Shown here piece after piece: positions 28,385 to 37,016 of a DNA stretch of 64,000 bases (position 1 is its first letter; each line of letters begins with the position of its first letter). This DNA comes from an uncultured Lachnospiraceae bacterium (GTDB taxonomy: Bacteria > Bacillota > Clostridia > Lachnospirales > Lachnospiraceae). Location: assembly GCA_944383325.1 (NCBI GenBank), contig CALWPC010000032.1, forward strand, positions 62,001-126,000, in the 5' to 3' direction. The notes under the pieces were generated by a model. The model was not told the DNA's origin. It did no database searches and saw only the letters and a program-made list of their open reading frames with translations. The position numbers were made by a program, and so were the translations under genes.

Positions 28385-29740
28385 TCATCCAATCAGCGTT
28401 CCAAGCAACGCGCGCTCCTGAAATACCTGCCGCACTGTCACTGTCCTTAGCTGATTCGCAAGAGGTTCGTCTGTGCACACATAGACTTTACAGTATTCCG
28501 GGATATGCCCCACTGCATAAGAGATCCCGTCCTCTGTCACCGTCTCCTCAAACAGGACCGATACTTCCTTATTTAGCCACTGCGAAAGATAACGAAGGCG
28601 CTGCCGCTCATTCAACCGGATCAGCTGACCGCTTCGCTTTGTCTTAACCGGTTCCGCAATCTGATCGGGCATACGCGCCGCCAATGTCCTCTCCCGTTTC
28701 GAATACTTAAAAATATGCGTCTCAAAAAAATGCACGCTCTCCACAAACGCATATGTCTGCGCAAACTCTTCCTCACTTTCCCCCGGGAATCCAACGATGA
28801 CATCCGTCGTAATCGCCGGATGATAAAAATACGTCCTTAGCATTTCGCAGGCCCGCGCATATTGTTCTGCCGTATACCGCCGGTTCATTCGCCGCAGCGT
28901 CGCATCACATCCGCTCTGCAGAGAAAGGTGAAAATGAGGACATACTTTATGCAGGCTGGCAAGCGTCTTTGCAAACGTCTCCGTCACCACCTGCGGTTCC
29001 AGAGAACCGAGGCGGATTCTCTGCAATCCCTCAATATCATGCAGGCGCTGAATCAGCCCAAGCAGGTCACGCGCCGGCTCCTCCGATGAAAGATCTGTCC
29101 CGTAAGAACTCACATGAATACCAGTAAGCACAATTTCCTGATACCCATTGTTTACAAGCCGCCCGGCTTCCGCAAGAATATCTCCGGCTGCGCGGCTGCG
29201 CACGCGCCCGCGCACATACGGAATCAGGCAATAACTGCAAAACTGATTACAGCCATCCTGAATTTTGATGTAGGCCCGCGTATGTTCTAAGGCGCGCTCA
29301 ATCGACAAATCCTCATACTCACTTACCCGGTCAATATCGGCCACTCCATCTTCAGCGGCGTTTTCGTGCGGCGCCCTATATTGTTCAACAATGTCTACAA
29401 TATGCATTTTCTGGTTATTACCGACTACAATGTCAATCGCCGGATCCGATTCCGCTTTGCTCCGGTCCGCCTGCACATAGCAGCCGACCGCCACAACGAG
29501 CGCGTTCTGATTTTGCCTGCGCGCCCTGTGCAGCATCTGACGAGACTTGCGATCCGCAATATTAGTCACGGTGCAGGTATTGATCACATACACATCCGCC
29601 AAATCCGAGAAAGGAACTACCTCATAGCCATTCTTTTCAAACAGCTCCGACATCGCCTCCGTCTCATAGCTATTTACTTTGCAGCCGAGCGTATGGAAGG
29701 CAACCCGGCGCCCGAGCGTATCCGTCTGATTCCCGTTCAT
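28385..29740 (-). CDS. mtaB: tRNA t6A37 methylthiotransferase MtaB
   Basis: Radical SAM enzyme of 451 residues adding a methylthio group to t6A at tRNA position 37. The N-terminal UPF0004 domain starts FHTLGCKVNSYETEAM, with cysteines in VINTCTVTN and AVGCYVQ for the auxiliary cluster. The radical SAM cluster is CNQFCSYCLIPYVRGR. The C-terminal TRAM domain is short but present. KVNSYE and TCTVTN favour MtaB over MiaB. It appears monocistronic. Confidence 0.94.
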   Translation of the reverse strand: MNGNQTDTLGRRVAFHTLGCKVNSYETEAMSELFEKNGYEVVPFSDLADVYVINTCTVTNIADRKSRQMLHRARRQNQNALVVAVGCYVQADRSKAESDPAIDIVVGNNQKMHIVDIVEQYRAPHENAAEDGVADIDRVSEYEDLSIERALEHTRAYIKIQDGCNQFCSYCLIPYVRGRVRSRAAGDILAEAGRLVNNGYQEIVLTGIHVSSYGTDLSSEEPARDLLGLIQRLHDIEGLQRIRLGSLEPQVVTETFAKTLASLHKVCPHFHLSLQSGCDATLRRMNRRYTAEQYARACEMLRTYFYHPAITTDVIVGFPGESEEEFAQTYAFVESVHFFETHIFKYSKRERTLAARMPDQIAEPVKTKRSGQLIRLNERQRLRYLSQWLNKEVSVLFEETVTEDGISYAVGHIPEYCKVYVCTDEPLANQLRTVTVRQVFQERALLGTLIG

Positions 29741-29860
29741 TATTCCCGCAAAAACCCTTTCCGCCCCAACAGTAAATGCCGTCTGCCGCCGCTGCGCAAA
29801 TCACACAAAAACCTGAACAAACTCTTACAGAAAAATTACTGTTTTTGGCATGAATACTTA

Positions 29861-29889
29861 TTGACTTCCTTTTACGAACCAGTTACAAT
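29861..29889 (+). promoter_or_regulatory. Promoter of HPr-like gene
   Basis: TTGACT (29861-29866), 17-base spacer, TACAAT (29884-29889), 40 bases before the start codon. Confidence 0.75.
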
Positions 29890-29929
29890 AAATTAAGTAG
29901 TAAAATTGAAAAGTAGGGAGGAACTATAC

Positions 29930-30160
29930 ATGAAAACTATTCAGATCACGTTAAATTCCATTGACAAAGTAAAATCTTTCGTCAATGAAATCACCAAATT
30001 CGACAATGACTTCGATCTCGTATCGGGAAGATATGTCATTGATGCGAAATCCATTATGGGCATTTTCAGTCTTGACCTTTCAAAGCCGATTGACTTAAAT
30101 ATTCACGCTGCTGACAATATTGATGAAGTGTTAGAAGCATTAAAACCCTATATGTGCTAA
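29930..30160 (+). CDS. HPr-family protein lacking the active histidine
   Basis: 76 residues, HPr fold by the motif AKSIMGIFSLDLSKPIDL, where Ser41 matches the regulatory Ser46 of HPr. The N-terminal GLHARP stretch that holds the phosphotransfer His15 is replaced by residues without histidine, so sugar phosphotransfer is not expected; a regulatory role like Crh is possible (inference). The start has AGGGAGG 8 bases upstream; an in-frame ATG at 29906 lies too near the promoter. Monocistronic, with a clear promoter and terminator. Confidence 0.85.
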   Translation: MKTIQITLNSIDKVKSFVNEITKFDNDFDLVSGRYVIDAKSIMGIFSLDLSKPIDLNIHAADNIDEVLEALKPYMC

Positions 30161-30177
30161 GCTTATTCTGAATGATC

Positions 30178-30211
30178 CGCCGGTGCAAATGCACCGGCGC
30201 GTTTCTTTTTC
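30178..30211 (+). terminator. Intrinsic terminator of HPr-like gene
   Basis: Perfect 9-bp stem (30178-30186 with 30191-30199), AAAT loop, then CGTTTCTTTTT. It lies between convergent genes. Confidence 0.9.
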
Positions 30212-30218
30212 CCATTCT

Positions 30219-31397
30219 TTACACGATAATGAGCTCAGCGCCCTGAATGGCCTCCTCCACGAGTGAGTCAATCTTTTCAGATAATTTTTTCTCTGACCGT
30301 TTGATCGCCTGAAGATTCGGCTTCGTAACCGGATGTCTGGCCACAAAAATCGTGCAGCAGTCCTCATACGGCAAAATCGAAGTCTCATAGGTGCCGATCT
30401 TCTCCGAAATTTCCACAATTTCCTGCTTGTCAAATCCAATCAGCGGCCGGTAGACCGGCATGGAACACACTTCATTTGTCACGGCCAGACTCTGCATCGT
30501 CTGACTTGCCACCTGTCCGATGCTCTCTCCGGTGATCAGCCCAAGGCATCCGCTCTCCGAAGCCAGATGTTCCGCAATCCGCATCATATAACGGCGCATA
30601 ATAATCGTCAGCTCATCGTGAGGACACTGATCATAAATATACAGCTGAATATCCGTGAAATTTACAACATGCAGATAAATCGGCCCGGTATATGCCGCCA
30701 CCTGCTTGGCCAAATCGACCACTTTCTGTTTTGCCCTCTCGCTTGTGTACGGAGGCGCATGGAAATAGACTGCGTCCAGTTTTACACCGCGCTTTGCAAC
30801 CATATATCCCGCCACCGGACTGTCAATGCCGCCTGAAAGCAGCAGCATAGCCTTTCCGTTTGTTCCGACCGGCATACCGCCCGGCCCCGGAATAATCTGA
30901 GAATAGAGATAAAACTGCTCGCGAATCTCCACAAAAATCCGCACGTCCGGATTGTGTACGTCCACGCTCATCTGCGGAAAGGCATCGAGCACCACACCGC
31001 CGAGTTCACGGTTTAGCTCCATCGTATCAAGCGGGTAGTCTTTTCTCGCGCGCCGCGCATGAATTTTAAACGTCACATCTTTCCGCGGGCACTGTTCCTG
31101 CACAAAATCGACTACCTTTCTGGACAATTCGTCAATCCCGCACTCCGGGAACGCCACGACCGGACAAATACCGACAATGCCAAATACATGCGTAAGCTGT
31201 TCCACCAATTCCCCATAGTCATACGGCCCGTCGCAGTCGACAAAAATACGCCCCTGCTCTTTTGTTACACAAAACGAGCCGTCCACACGCTTAACCGCAT
31301 AGCGGATCTGCCTGACAAGCGCATCCTCAAATAAAAAACGATTTTTCCCCTTGATCGCAATTTCCGCATATTTAATTAAAAATTTCTGAAACGTCAT
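30219..31397 (-). CDS. thiI: tRNA 4-thiouridine synthase ThiI
   Basis: 392 residues. The THUMP RNA-binding domain is about 55-165. The PP-loop is LLLSGGIDSPVAGYMVAKRG, and CSMPVYRPLIGFDKQEI follows. ThiI adenylates U8 of tRNA and accepts sulfur from a cysteine desulfurase; a desulfurase gene lies at 55049-56203, far from here. No rhodanese domain is present, as in other short Firmicute forms. The start at 31397 (MTFQKFLIKYAEIAIKG) fits the family and has GAGAGGA upstream; the 20-residue extension in the same frame is not conserved. Confidence 0.95.
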   Translation of the reverse strand: MTFQKFLIKYAEIAIKGKNRFLFEDALVRQIRYAVKRVDGSFCVTKEQGRIFVDCDGPYDYGELVEQLTHVFGIVGICPVVAFPECGIDELSRKVVDFVQEQCPRKDVTFKIHARRARKDYPLDTMELNRELGGVVLDAFPQMSVDVHNPDVRIFVEIREQFYLYSQIIPGPGGMPVGTNGKAMLLLSGGIDSPVAGYMVAKRGVKLDAVYFHAPPYTSERAKQKVVDLAKQVAAYTGPIYLHVVNFTDIQLYIYDQCPHDELTIIMRRYMMRIAEHLASESGCLGLITGESIGQVASQTMQSLAVTNEVCSMPVYRPLIGFDKQEIVEISEKIGTYETSILPYEDCCTIFVARHPVTKPNLQAIKRSEKKLSEKIDSLVEEAIQGAELIIV

Positions 31398-31460
31398 GTC
31401 TGTTGTTCCTCTCCGCCATTTTACGGCTGCCGGTTCTGACGCCGGCCCAACACTCATTCG

Positions 31461-32795
31461 CTATGATAAATGCATAATCCACGTTGCAATATTAAAATAA
31501 ATGAAAATAGAACACATGTCCACAATCGTTGAGATCAGCGGCGCCGCCATAATCGCCGGATCCAGCTTCAGGCGCTTTGCCAGCATCGGGAGAACACATC
31601 CGAGAATTTTGGAGATCAATACCGTTGCCACAAGCGCAAGCCCGACGGTAAGCGCCAGCGGCGCATCCGTATACTGAAGCAAAATACGAATCCCGGTCAG
31701 AGCCGCCAACGCCGTGCCGACAATCACCGCAACCCTCGCTTCTTTCCAGAGCACCTTAAAAAAATCCTTCAGATGAATCTCGTCCATCGCCATACCACGG
31801 ATAATCATTGTGGAAGACTGCGACCCGCAGTTGCCTCCTGTTCCCATAAGCATTGGGTAAAAAGCAATCAAAAGCGGCACTGCCTCAAACGCGTGCTCAT
31901 ACCTCATCGTCAGCATTCCTGTGACGGTCGAGGACAACATCAGAACAAGAAGCCACATAATACGCTTTCTAGCATGCATAAATACACCGGTTTTAAAATA
32001 CGTATCCTCCGACGGCGCCATCGCCGCCATCTTCTCAAAATCCTCCGTATTTTCTTCCTGAAGGACGTCCAGGGCGTCGTCGATTGTGATAATACCAACC
32101 ATACGATTTTCATGGTCAACGACCGGCAGCGCCAGAAAATCATACTTATCAAATTTCTTTGCCACCGTTTCCTGATCATCCGTCGTATACGCAGAAATAA
32201 TACTCGTCTCCATAATATCAGAGATTTTCGCGTCCTCTGGGCTTAACAGCAGATCCTTGACTGTGACGATGCCGATCAGGCGGCGCCCAGGCGCTAGCAC
32301 ATAACACGTATAAATGGTCTCTTTATTCGGGCCGTGCTTTCGGATCGTCGCAAACGCCTCCGCCACCGACTGATGTTCCTTCAGCGCGACAAATTCAATT
32401 GTCATCATGCTTCCCGCACTGTCCGGAGGATAATTTAACAGCTCATTGATCACTTTGCGCTGTCCGCTGTCTACCGAACGCAAAATTCTCTTGACGACAT
32501 TCGCCGGCATTTCCTCAATCAGATCGACGACGTCATCCATATAAAGCTGATCCGTCACTTCCTTTAACTCGCTGTCTGTCAGCGCCTGAATCAGCCGCTC
32601 CTGCACATCCGGCTCCAGATAGGCAAACGTATCGACCGCTTTCTCCTTTGACAGCAGCCGGTAAAACAAAATCATATCCTTGCCTTCCAGTTCATCCATA
32701 TAAACTGCCAGATCCGCTTCGTTCAGCGTCTCTAAAAGCTCGTGCAGCTGAATAAACTTTTTCTGCTGTAACAGCATCTGAATTTTCCTGAGCAC
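31461..32795 (-). CDS. mgtE: Magnesium transporter MgtE
   Basis: 444 residues with the full MgtE layout: a helical N-domain (about 1-125), two CBS domains (about 130-250) sensing cytosolic magnesium, then five membrane segments in the C-terminal third. The pore region reads PMLMGTGGNCGSQSSTMIIRG. The start is GTG at 32795, with AGGAGG about 9 bases upstream. Only 79 bases separate it from the upstream gene, too little for an M-box riboswitch. Confidence 0.95.
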   Translation of the reverse strand: MLRKIQMLLQQKKFIQLHELLETLNEADLAVYMDELEGKDMILFYRLLSKEKAVDTFAYLEPDVQERLIQALTDSELKEVTDQLYMDDVVDLIEEMPANVVKRILRSVDSGQRKVINELLNYPPDSAGSMMTIEFVALKEHQSVAEAFATIRKHGPNKETIYTCYVLAPGRRLIGIVTVKDLLLSPEDAKISDIMETSIISAYTTDDQETVAKKFDKYDFLALPVVDHENRMVGIITIDDALDVLQEENTEDFEKMAAMAPSEDTYFKTGVFMHARKRIMWLLVLMLSSTVTGMLTMRYEHAFEAVPLLIAFYPMLMGTGGNCGSQSSTMIIRGMAMDEIHLKDFFKVLWKEARVAVIVGTALAALTGIRILLQYTDAPLALTVGLALVATVLISKILGCVLPMLAKRLKLDPAIMAAPLISTIVDMCSIFIYFNIATWIMHLS

Positions 32796-32874
32796 AGCAT
32801 ATTCCTCCTGTCCGCACTGCAGCCGTTTCGCCGTGCCAAAGGAGGAACGACACGTTCAGAAAGTCCGGCCTAGA

Positions 32875-33819
32875 TTAACTAAAATATACCAGATCTTCTT
32901 CCGGCTTCTCCGAGGGCGTAATTTCATCTACGACCAACACCGGCCCCTGCCCCTCATAAAGAGAATGATACCGAACGTGCACCGTCGCCGTTACATCAAT
33001 CCAATCTCTGACTGCAAGCTCGTCTGCAAATGCATATTCACTTAAAATTCCAATAAACGTAATATCATCCGCACAGCACGTCATCGCAAAACGGCCGGCC
33101 ACAAAATATCCCGACGGGATCCGCTTATTGCGGTATACAATCCCTTTAAAATGCACTTTCTTTCCATCATACTTTTCCGGATGATCCATCACATCCAGAT
33201 ACCAGATCCCAAAATCATCGTCCTCAATCGTAATTTCCGAACCGGAAATGTCAAACGGAAGCTGCTCCTCCTGCGGTGATAGCACATGACCGTCCACTGT
33301 CTCATACACGATCTGCGCCCCGCGGTTCACCGCTTTAATATTGCGGCGGAACATCGTCTGATCGGTATTTTCCGCGCACCGGTTTACAATCACCAGATCT
33401 GCATACGTTACCTTGTCCATGACAAGCGACCGCATATTGCTGATATACATATCAAACACCTGCGCGTCCAATGTACACAGCACCTGCGCAATTTCCCAGT
33501 GCTTTGGCAGCTTCATATCCATCAGCTTAGACACCTGCCACATTCCGTTATATTCAATAATCACACGGCGCGGCTTATACTCCGACTGGAATTTCTGCAA
33601 AAGCTCTGTACACAGCTCGTCCTCCGAATCAATCCGCTCAATAAAAACATTTTTCTTCTCAAGCGCATCGCCGTCAAACTCTTCCGTCCCCTCCTCGCAC
33701 AGCACAAGCAGGGTCTTTTGCCCGTTGGCAAACTCATCGTCGCTCAGCGTGTCCCTGATAAACGTGGACTTTCCGCTGTCCAGAAAACCGGTAAATAAAA
33801 ATATAGGAACTTCTAACAT
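32875..33819 (-). CDS. COG0523-like GTPase fused to TIGR03943-like domain
   Basis: 314 residues. The first about 185 residues are a P-loop GTPase with TGFLDSGKST (11-18) but without the CxCC metal motif of classic COG0523 proteins. The rest contains SGYFVAGRFAMTCCADDITF and a YVDVTATV-like beta-rich section, matching the soluble TIGR03943/YcgQ C-terminal domain that usually sits with a permease. No partner permease is encoded nearby. It is 36 bases downstream of the Cys/His-repeat GTPase gene, so the two probably act together in metal handling (inference). Confidence 0.8.
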   Translation of the reverse strand: MLEVPIFLFTGFLDSGKSTFIRDTLSDDEFANGQKTLLVLCEEGTEEFDGDALEKKNVFIERIDSEDELCTELLQKFQSEYKPRRVIIEYNGMWQVSKLMDMKLPKHWEIAQVLCTLDAQVFDMYISNMRSLVMDKVTYADLVIVNRCAENTDQTMFRRNIKAVNRGAQIVYETVDGHVLSPQEEQLPFDISGSEITIEDDDFGIWYLDVMDHPEKYDGKKVHFKGIVYRNKRIPSGYFVAGRFAMTCCADDITFIGILSEYAFADELAVRDWIDVTATVHVRYHSLYEGQGPVLVVDEITPSEKPEEDLVYFS

Positions 33820-33855
33820 TGTACCACATCCTTCTTGGGTAATTCAAAGACGCGC

Positions 33856-34983
33856 TCACACATGAAACAGCGTTTTTAAATTGTCTTCCTGCAACTCTGT
33901 CCCGATTACACAGAGACGGCCCGTATAATCCGGCTCTCCTGCGCGCACCTCATACTCGCCGGGCACCATATCGAAATAAATCCATTCGCCGTCTGCGCTG
34001 TCAACCATTCCCTTGGCTCTTAGAATGCCGCCGTACTCCCCGGACTCTGAAAGCGTTTTCAAAATGCCCTGTATCTCTTCACGCGTATATTTTTCCGGCG
34101 TTTCTGCTCCCCAGCTCGTAAAGACCTCATCCGCATGATGATGCCCGTGTTCATGGCGGCACTCTCCGTCATGGTCGTGGTGATGCTCATGCTCGTGACA
34201 ACACTCTCCGTCATGGTCGTGGTGATGCCCATGCTCGTGGCAGCACTCCCCATCATGGTCGTGGTGATGTCCATGCTCATGGCAGCACTCCCCGTCATGG
34301 CCGTGGTGATGTCCGTGCTCGTGACAGCACTCCCCATCATGCTCACGGTGATGCTCATGCGCTTCCCTTAACAGCTCTTCCGCCATCTGCGAAGCGCCCT
34401 CAATCGCACCGACAATCTGCTTCCCGCTGATTTCATCCCACGGTGTCGTGATAATCGCCGACTTTTCATTGTGTTCACGCAGCAGTCCGACAGCTTCCCT
34501 GAGCTGATCCTGCGTCATATTCTGCGTCCGGCTCATAATGATGATCTGCGCATGTTCCACCTGATTGGAAAAAAACTCCCCGAAATTTTTTAAGTAGGCT
34601 CTGCATTTCTTGCCATCCACAACAGTAACCGACGCCTCAATCTGCAGCTCTGCCTCCTCTACGCGCTCCACAGCTTTCCAGACATCCGAAAGCTTGCCGA
34701 CGCCCGAAGGCTCAATCAGAATCCGGTCCGGTTGGTAGGTCGTCAGCACCTCTTTTAAAGCTTTTCCAAAATCACCTACCAACGAGCAGCAGATGCATCC
34801 GCTGTTCATCTCCGACACCTGAATGCCGGCGTCTTTTAAAAATCCGCTGTCGACGCCGATTTCTCCAAATTCGTTTTCAATCAGCACAATCTTCTGTCCT
34901 GCATAAGCCTCTTTCAACAGCTTTTTAATTAATGTTGTCTTTCCGGCTCCCAAAAATCCGGAAACAATAGTTACTTTCGTCAA
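33856..34983 (-). CDS. COG0523 GTPase with Cys/His repeat region
   Basis: Putative metal-chaperone GTPase (CobW/ZigA-like), 375 residues. P-loop SGFLGAGKTT at 8-17; the metal-binding CxCC motif GCICC at 62-66; Walker B-like ILIEPSGVG. Residues 215-284 consist of five 14-residue units built on HDGECCHEHGHHHD, unusually rich in His and Cys. A CobW C-terminal domain follows. The start is TTG with GAGGA upstream. Such GTPases move zinc or other metals to enzymes under shortage. It is followed by a second GTPase gene. Confidence 0.92.
   Translation of the reverse strand: MTKVTIVSGFLGAGKTTLIKKLLKEAYAGQKIVLIENEFGEIGVDSGFLKDAGIQVSEMNSGCICCSLVGDFGKALKEVLTTYQPDRILIEPSGVGKLSDVWKAVERVEEAELQIEASVTVVDGKKCRAYLKNFGEFFSNQVEHAQIIIMSRTQNMTQDQLREAVGLLREHNEKSAIITTPWDEISGKQIVGAIEGASQMAEELLREAHEHHREHDGECCHEHGHHHGHDGECCHEHGHHHDHDGECCHEHGHHHDHDGECCHEHEHHHDHDGECRHEHGHHHADEVFTSWGAETPEKYTREEIQGILKTLSESGEYGGILRAKGMVDSADGEWIYFDMVPGEYEVRAGEPDYTGRLCVIGTELQEDNLKTLFHV
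34132..34341 (-). repeat. Five 42-bp in-frame tandem repeats
   Basis: Five copies of a 42-bp unit encoding residues 215-284 of the COG0523 GTPase. Units differ at few residues (last-position G, D or A; one E for G; one R for C). The DNA is nearly identical between units, so recent expansion by slippage or recombination is likely. Confidence 0.93.
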
Positions 34984-35021
34984 TGTTCCTCACTCCTTAA
35001 TACAATATCAAAAAGCCTATA

Positions 35022-35034
35022 AATAATTATTATA
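35022..35034 (-). promoter_or_regulatory. AT-rich palindrome over a -10 box of the GTPase pair
   Basis: AATAATTATT (35022-35031) is an exact 10-bp palindrome overlapping a TATAAT box (35029-35034) that reads toward the GTPase genes. A Fur/Zur-type operator is possible, but the -35 box is weak and no wider consensus is seen. Confidence 0.35.
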
Positions 35035-35043
35035 CTACATTTT

Positions 35044-36804
35044 TTATAAATTGGAAAGCCATTTGCAAAACCGAATCCACTGACGCCCAAAAAACGACTC
35101 CGGCTCTGTGACATCATACTCCTCATAAGAAGTCTGCAGCCACTGTTTACGATCCATTGTCACGCGTCCGGCGCCCGCCAGTGCGGCAACCGTCTCCTCC
35201 ACTTCATCCAGAGGCAGCGCCTGATAGGTATAGGGCAATTCCCATTCCTGGTCATAAACAAATGTAAACGGCTCCGAAGGGGGATCCCCCTTTTCCATCT
35301 CCTGCGCACCGACAATCGCGCTTTTCCACGCCCAGTTTCCAATCGTGCGTTTATCCTTCCATGTAAACCCTGACGTGAACGCGTTGTCTCCGTCCGAATC
35401 CCAACTGCTGCCGTCATATGTTTCCTCATCATTGACTACTCTGGAATTGACAATGAGCACACGATTTTCCGCCTGCGCAAACAATTCATCCCATGGCGCA
35501 TTCATATTGCCGGTGTCCATCCCCTGATACTCCGCACCGACAACCGGCTTCTCCACATCCCTGAACACACAGGTGTCCGCACCGATGCTTGCGCCGTTTC
35601 TCGCATTCAGCGCACGGCTGAATGTATAGCTGCCGTATTTGCTGAAAATCTCATTGGCAGCGGCCGCCCTGGCATGTGTGGAATCATCGAGATAACAGTT
35701 GATCATATGTCCCCTGCCCTGCCGGATCATCGGCACGCGCTGTCCGATATTCTGATAATAATTCCAGGCCAGGGTCAGCTCCAGATTTGCATTTCCGTCG
35801 GCGATGCGGTTCCCCTCTGCATCCGTCCCGTCCACATAATCTTTATCCCCGGAACCAACCAGATGACATTTCGAGTGATACGCCGTGTAGGCCATAATCT
35901 CCTCCGGCGTTGCGCCGCCCTCGCGCAATTTATAATAGCGGCTGTCCGCCGACAGCTCGCCGGACTGATAGCGCTGTTCCATATATCCGACCGAGTCGGA
36001 AATTCCGCCAAGATCCTCCGCCTCCTGCGCGGACAGGCCAATTTTACACCATGAGATGGTCACGCCGTCCGAACCGTTCTCTATGTCAATATTCCCATCC
36101 GCGGCAATCGTAAACGTGCAGTGATCAATCCAGACATCCGCCGCCCCGTTGACTTTGATAAATGTCCAACCGCTCTCTTTATGCGTGCCGGCTTCATCCC
36201 ACTGCCACATTTCATCAAATACCAGATTGCGGAATACAATGTCCCGGCTCGGCCGCGTGAGCTTCCATTCACAGTGATACAGCGTCGCCCCGTTCTGTGA
36301 AAAAATGGTCAGTCCTTCCGTGTCCGCCACATCAATTTTACTGATTCCGCTCTGCTCGAGCACCGGATTGGTATATCCGCGGTGCGGTTTCTCATGTGGG
36401 CTGACAAAATGATACCTCACACGTTCTTCATCCGTCAGGGCAAGCTCCTGATAGCCAAGGTACATATCCTCGCAGATTTCTATGACGCTGACTTTGCCTT
36501 CCTGCGCATCCAAGAGCGCTTCGAAAAGTTCCCTCTCATCGGAGACCGACCGGTACGCAGCTGTTTTCCACGCGTCCGTCCGGTCGTGCACGCCATCTAC
36601 GGCAAATCCGGTCAGCGAAAGAAACGTATCATTATAAGATTGAATCGTGCGCGATGCGCCCGGCAGTCCGTCGGCTTCCATACTGTCCTGCGTAGTGCTC
36701 TGGTTGCCGGACACCAAAAAAAAGCAAACGGCGGCAACACCGACTAGCACCGCAGCAGCGCCTAACATCATCTTCCTTTTCTTTTTTTTACTCTTTGTCG
36801 TCAT
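35044..36804 (-). CDS. Membrane-anchored pectate-lyase-like protein (PL1)
   Basis: 586 residues. Basic N-terminus then a membrane segment (about 13-33), so it is anchored or secreted. Right-handed beta-helix features of polysaccharide lyase family 1 are clear: DVWIDHCTF for the substrate strand and NIGQRVPMIRQGRGHMINCY matching the R-x-P-x-x-R catalytic-arginine region. An insert in the helix (about 255-345) and a long C-terminal tail are larger than in simple PL1 enzymes. It probably acts on pectin or a related glycan outside the cell. The start at 36804 (MTTKSKKKKRKM) gives a proper anchor; a longer frame reaches 36945. Monocistronic. Confidence 0.88.
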   Translation of the reverse strand: MTTKSKKKKRKMMLGAAAVLVGVAAVCFFLVSGNQSTTQDSMEADGLPGASRTIQSYNDTFLSLTGFAVDGVHDRTDAWKTAAYRSVSDERELFEALLDAQEGKVSVIEICEDMYLGYQELALTDEERVRYHFVSPHEKPHRGYTNPVLEQSGISKIDVADTEGLTIFSQNGATLYHCEWKLTRPSRDIVFRNLVFDEMWQWDEAGTHKESGWTFIKVNGAADVWIDHCTFTIAADGNIDIENGSDGVTISWCKIGLSAQEAEDLGGISDSVGYMEQRYQSGELSADSRYYKLREGGATPEEIMAYTAYHSKCHLVGSGDKDYVDGTDAEGNRIADGNANLELTLAWNYYQNIGQRVPMIRQGRGHMINCYLDDSTHARAAAANEIFSKYGSYTFSRALNARNGASIGADTCVFRDVEKPVVGAEYQGMDTGNMNAPWDELFAQAENRVLIVNSRVVNDEETYDGSSWDSDGDNAFTSGFTWKDKRTIGNWAWKSAIVGAQEMEKGDPPSEPFTFVYDQEWELPYTYQALPLDEVEETVAALAGAGRVTMDRKQWLQTSYEEYDVTEPESFFGRQWIRFCKWLSNL

Positions 36805-36910
36805 CTTCACCCGCCTGCATCTTAAAACCCAAAACCACCCTATGATATAACAACTATAACACAATGATGGACAAGATACAACCCCTCCGGTCTGCACGGC
36901 AACATATCTC

Positions 36911-36939
36911 TTGTATTCCCGCTCTAAATCTACTATACT
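36911..36939 (+). promoter_or_regulatory. Promoter candidate of MoxR operon
   Basis: TTGTAT (36911-36916), 17-base spacer, TATACT (36934-36939). A second TATAAT at 36971-36976 lacks a good -35 box. Confidence 0.6.
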
Positions 36940-37016
36940 GAACACATATCGAAACAGAACCCGTCCGGTGTATAATATTGGATGCCGGCGGCCGATCCAT
37001 TCAGGGAGGGAAGCTT

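Noticed and set aside
32796..32874. M-box magnesium riboswitch before mgtE
   Set aside because: Only 79 bases are free and no M-box core was recognised.
34132..34341. Regular repeats as a CRISPR array
   Set aside because: Units are directly tandem with no spacers and lie in frame within a GTPase gene.
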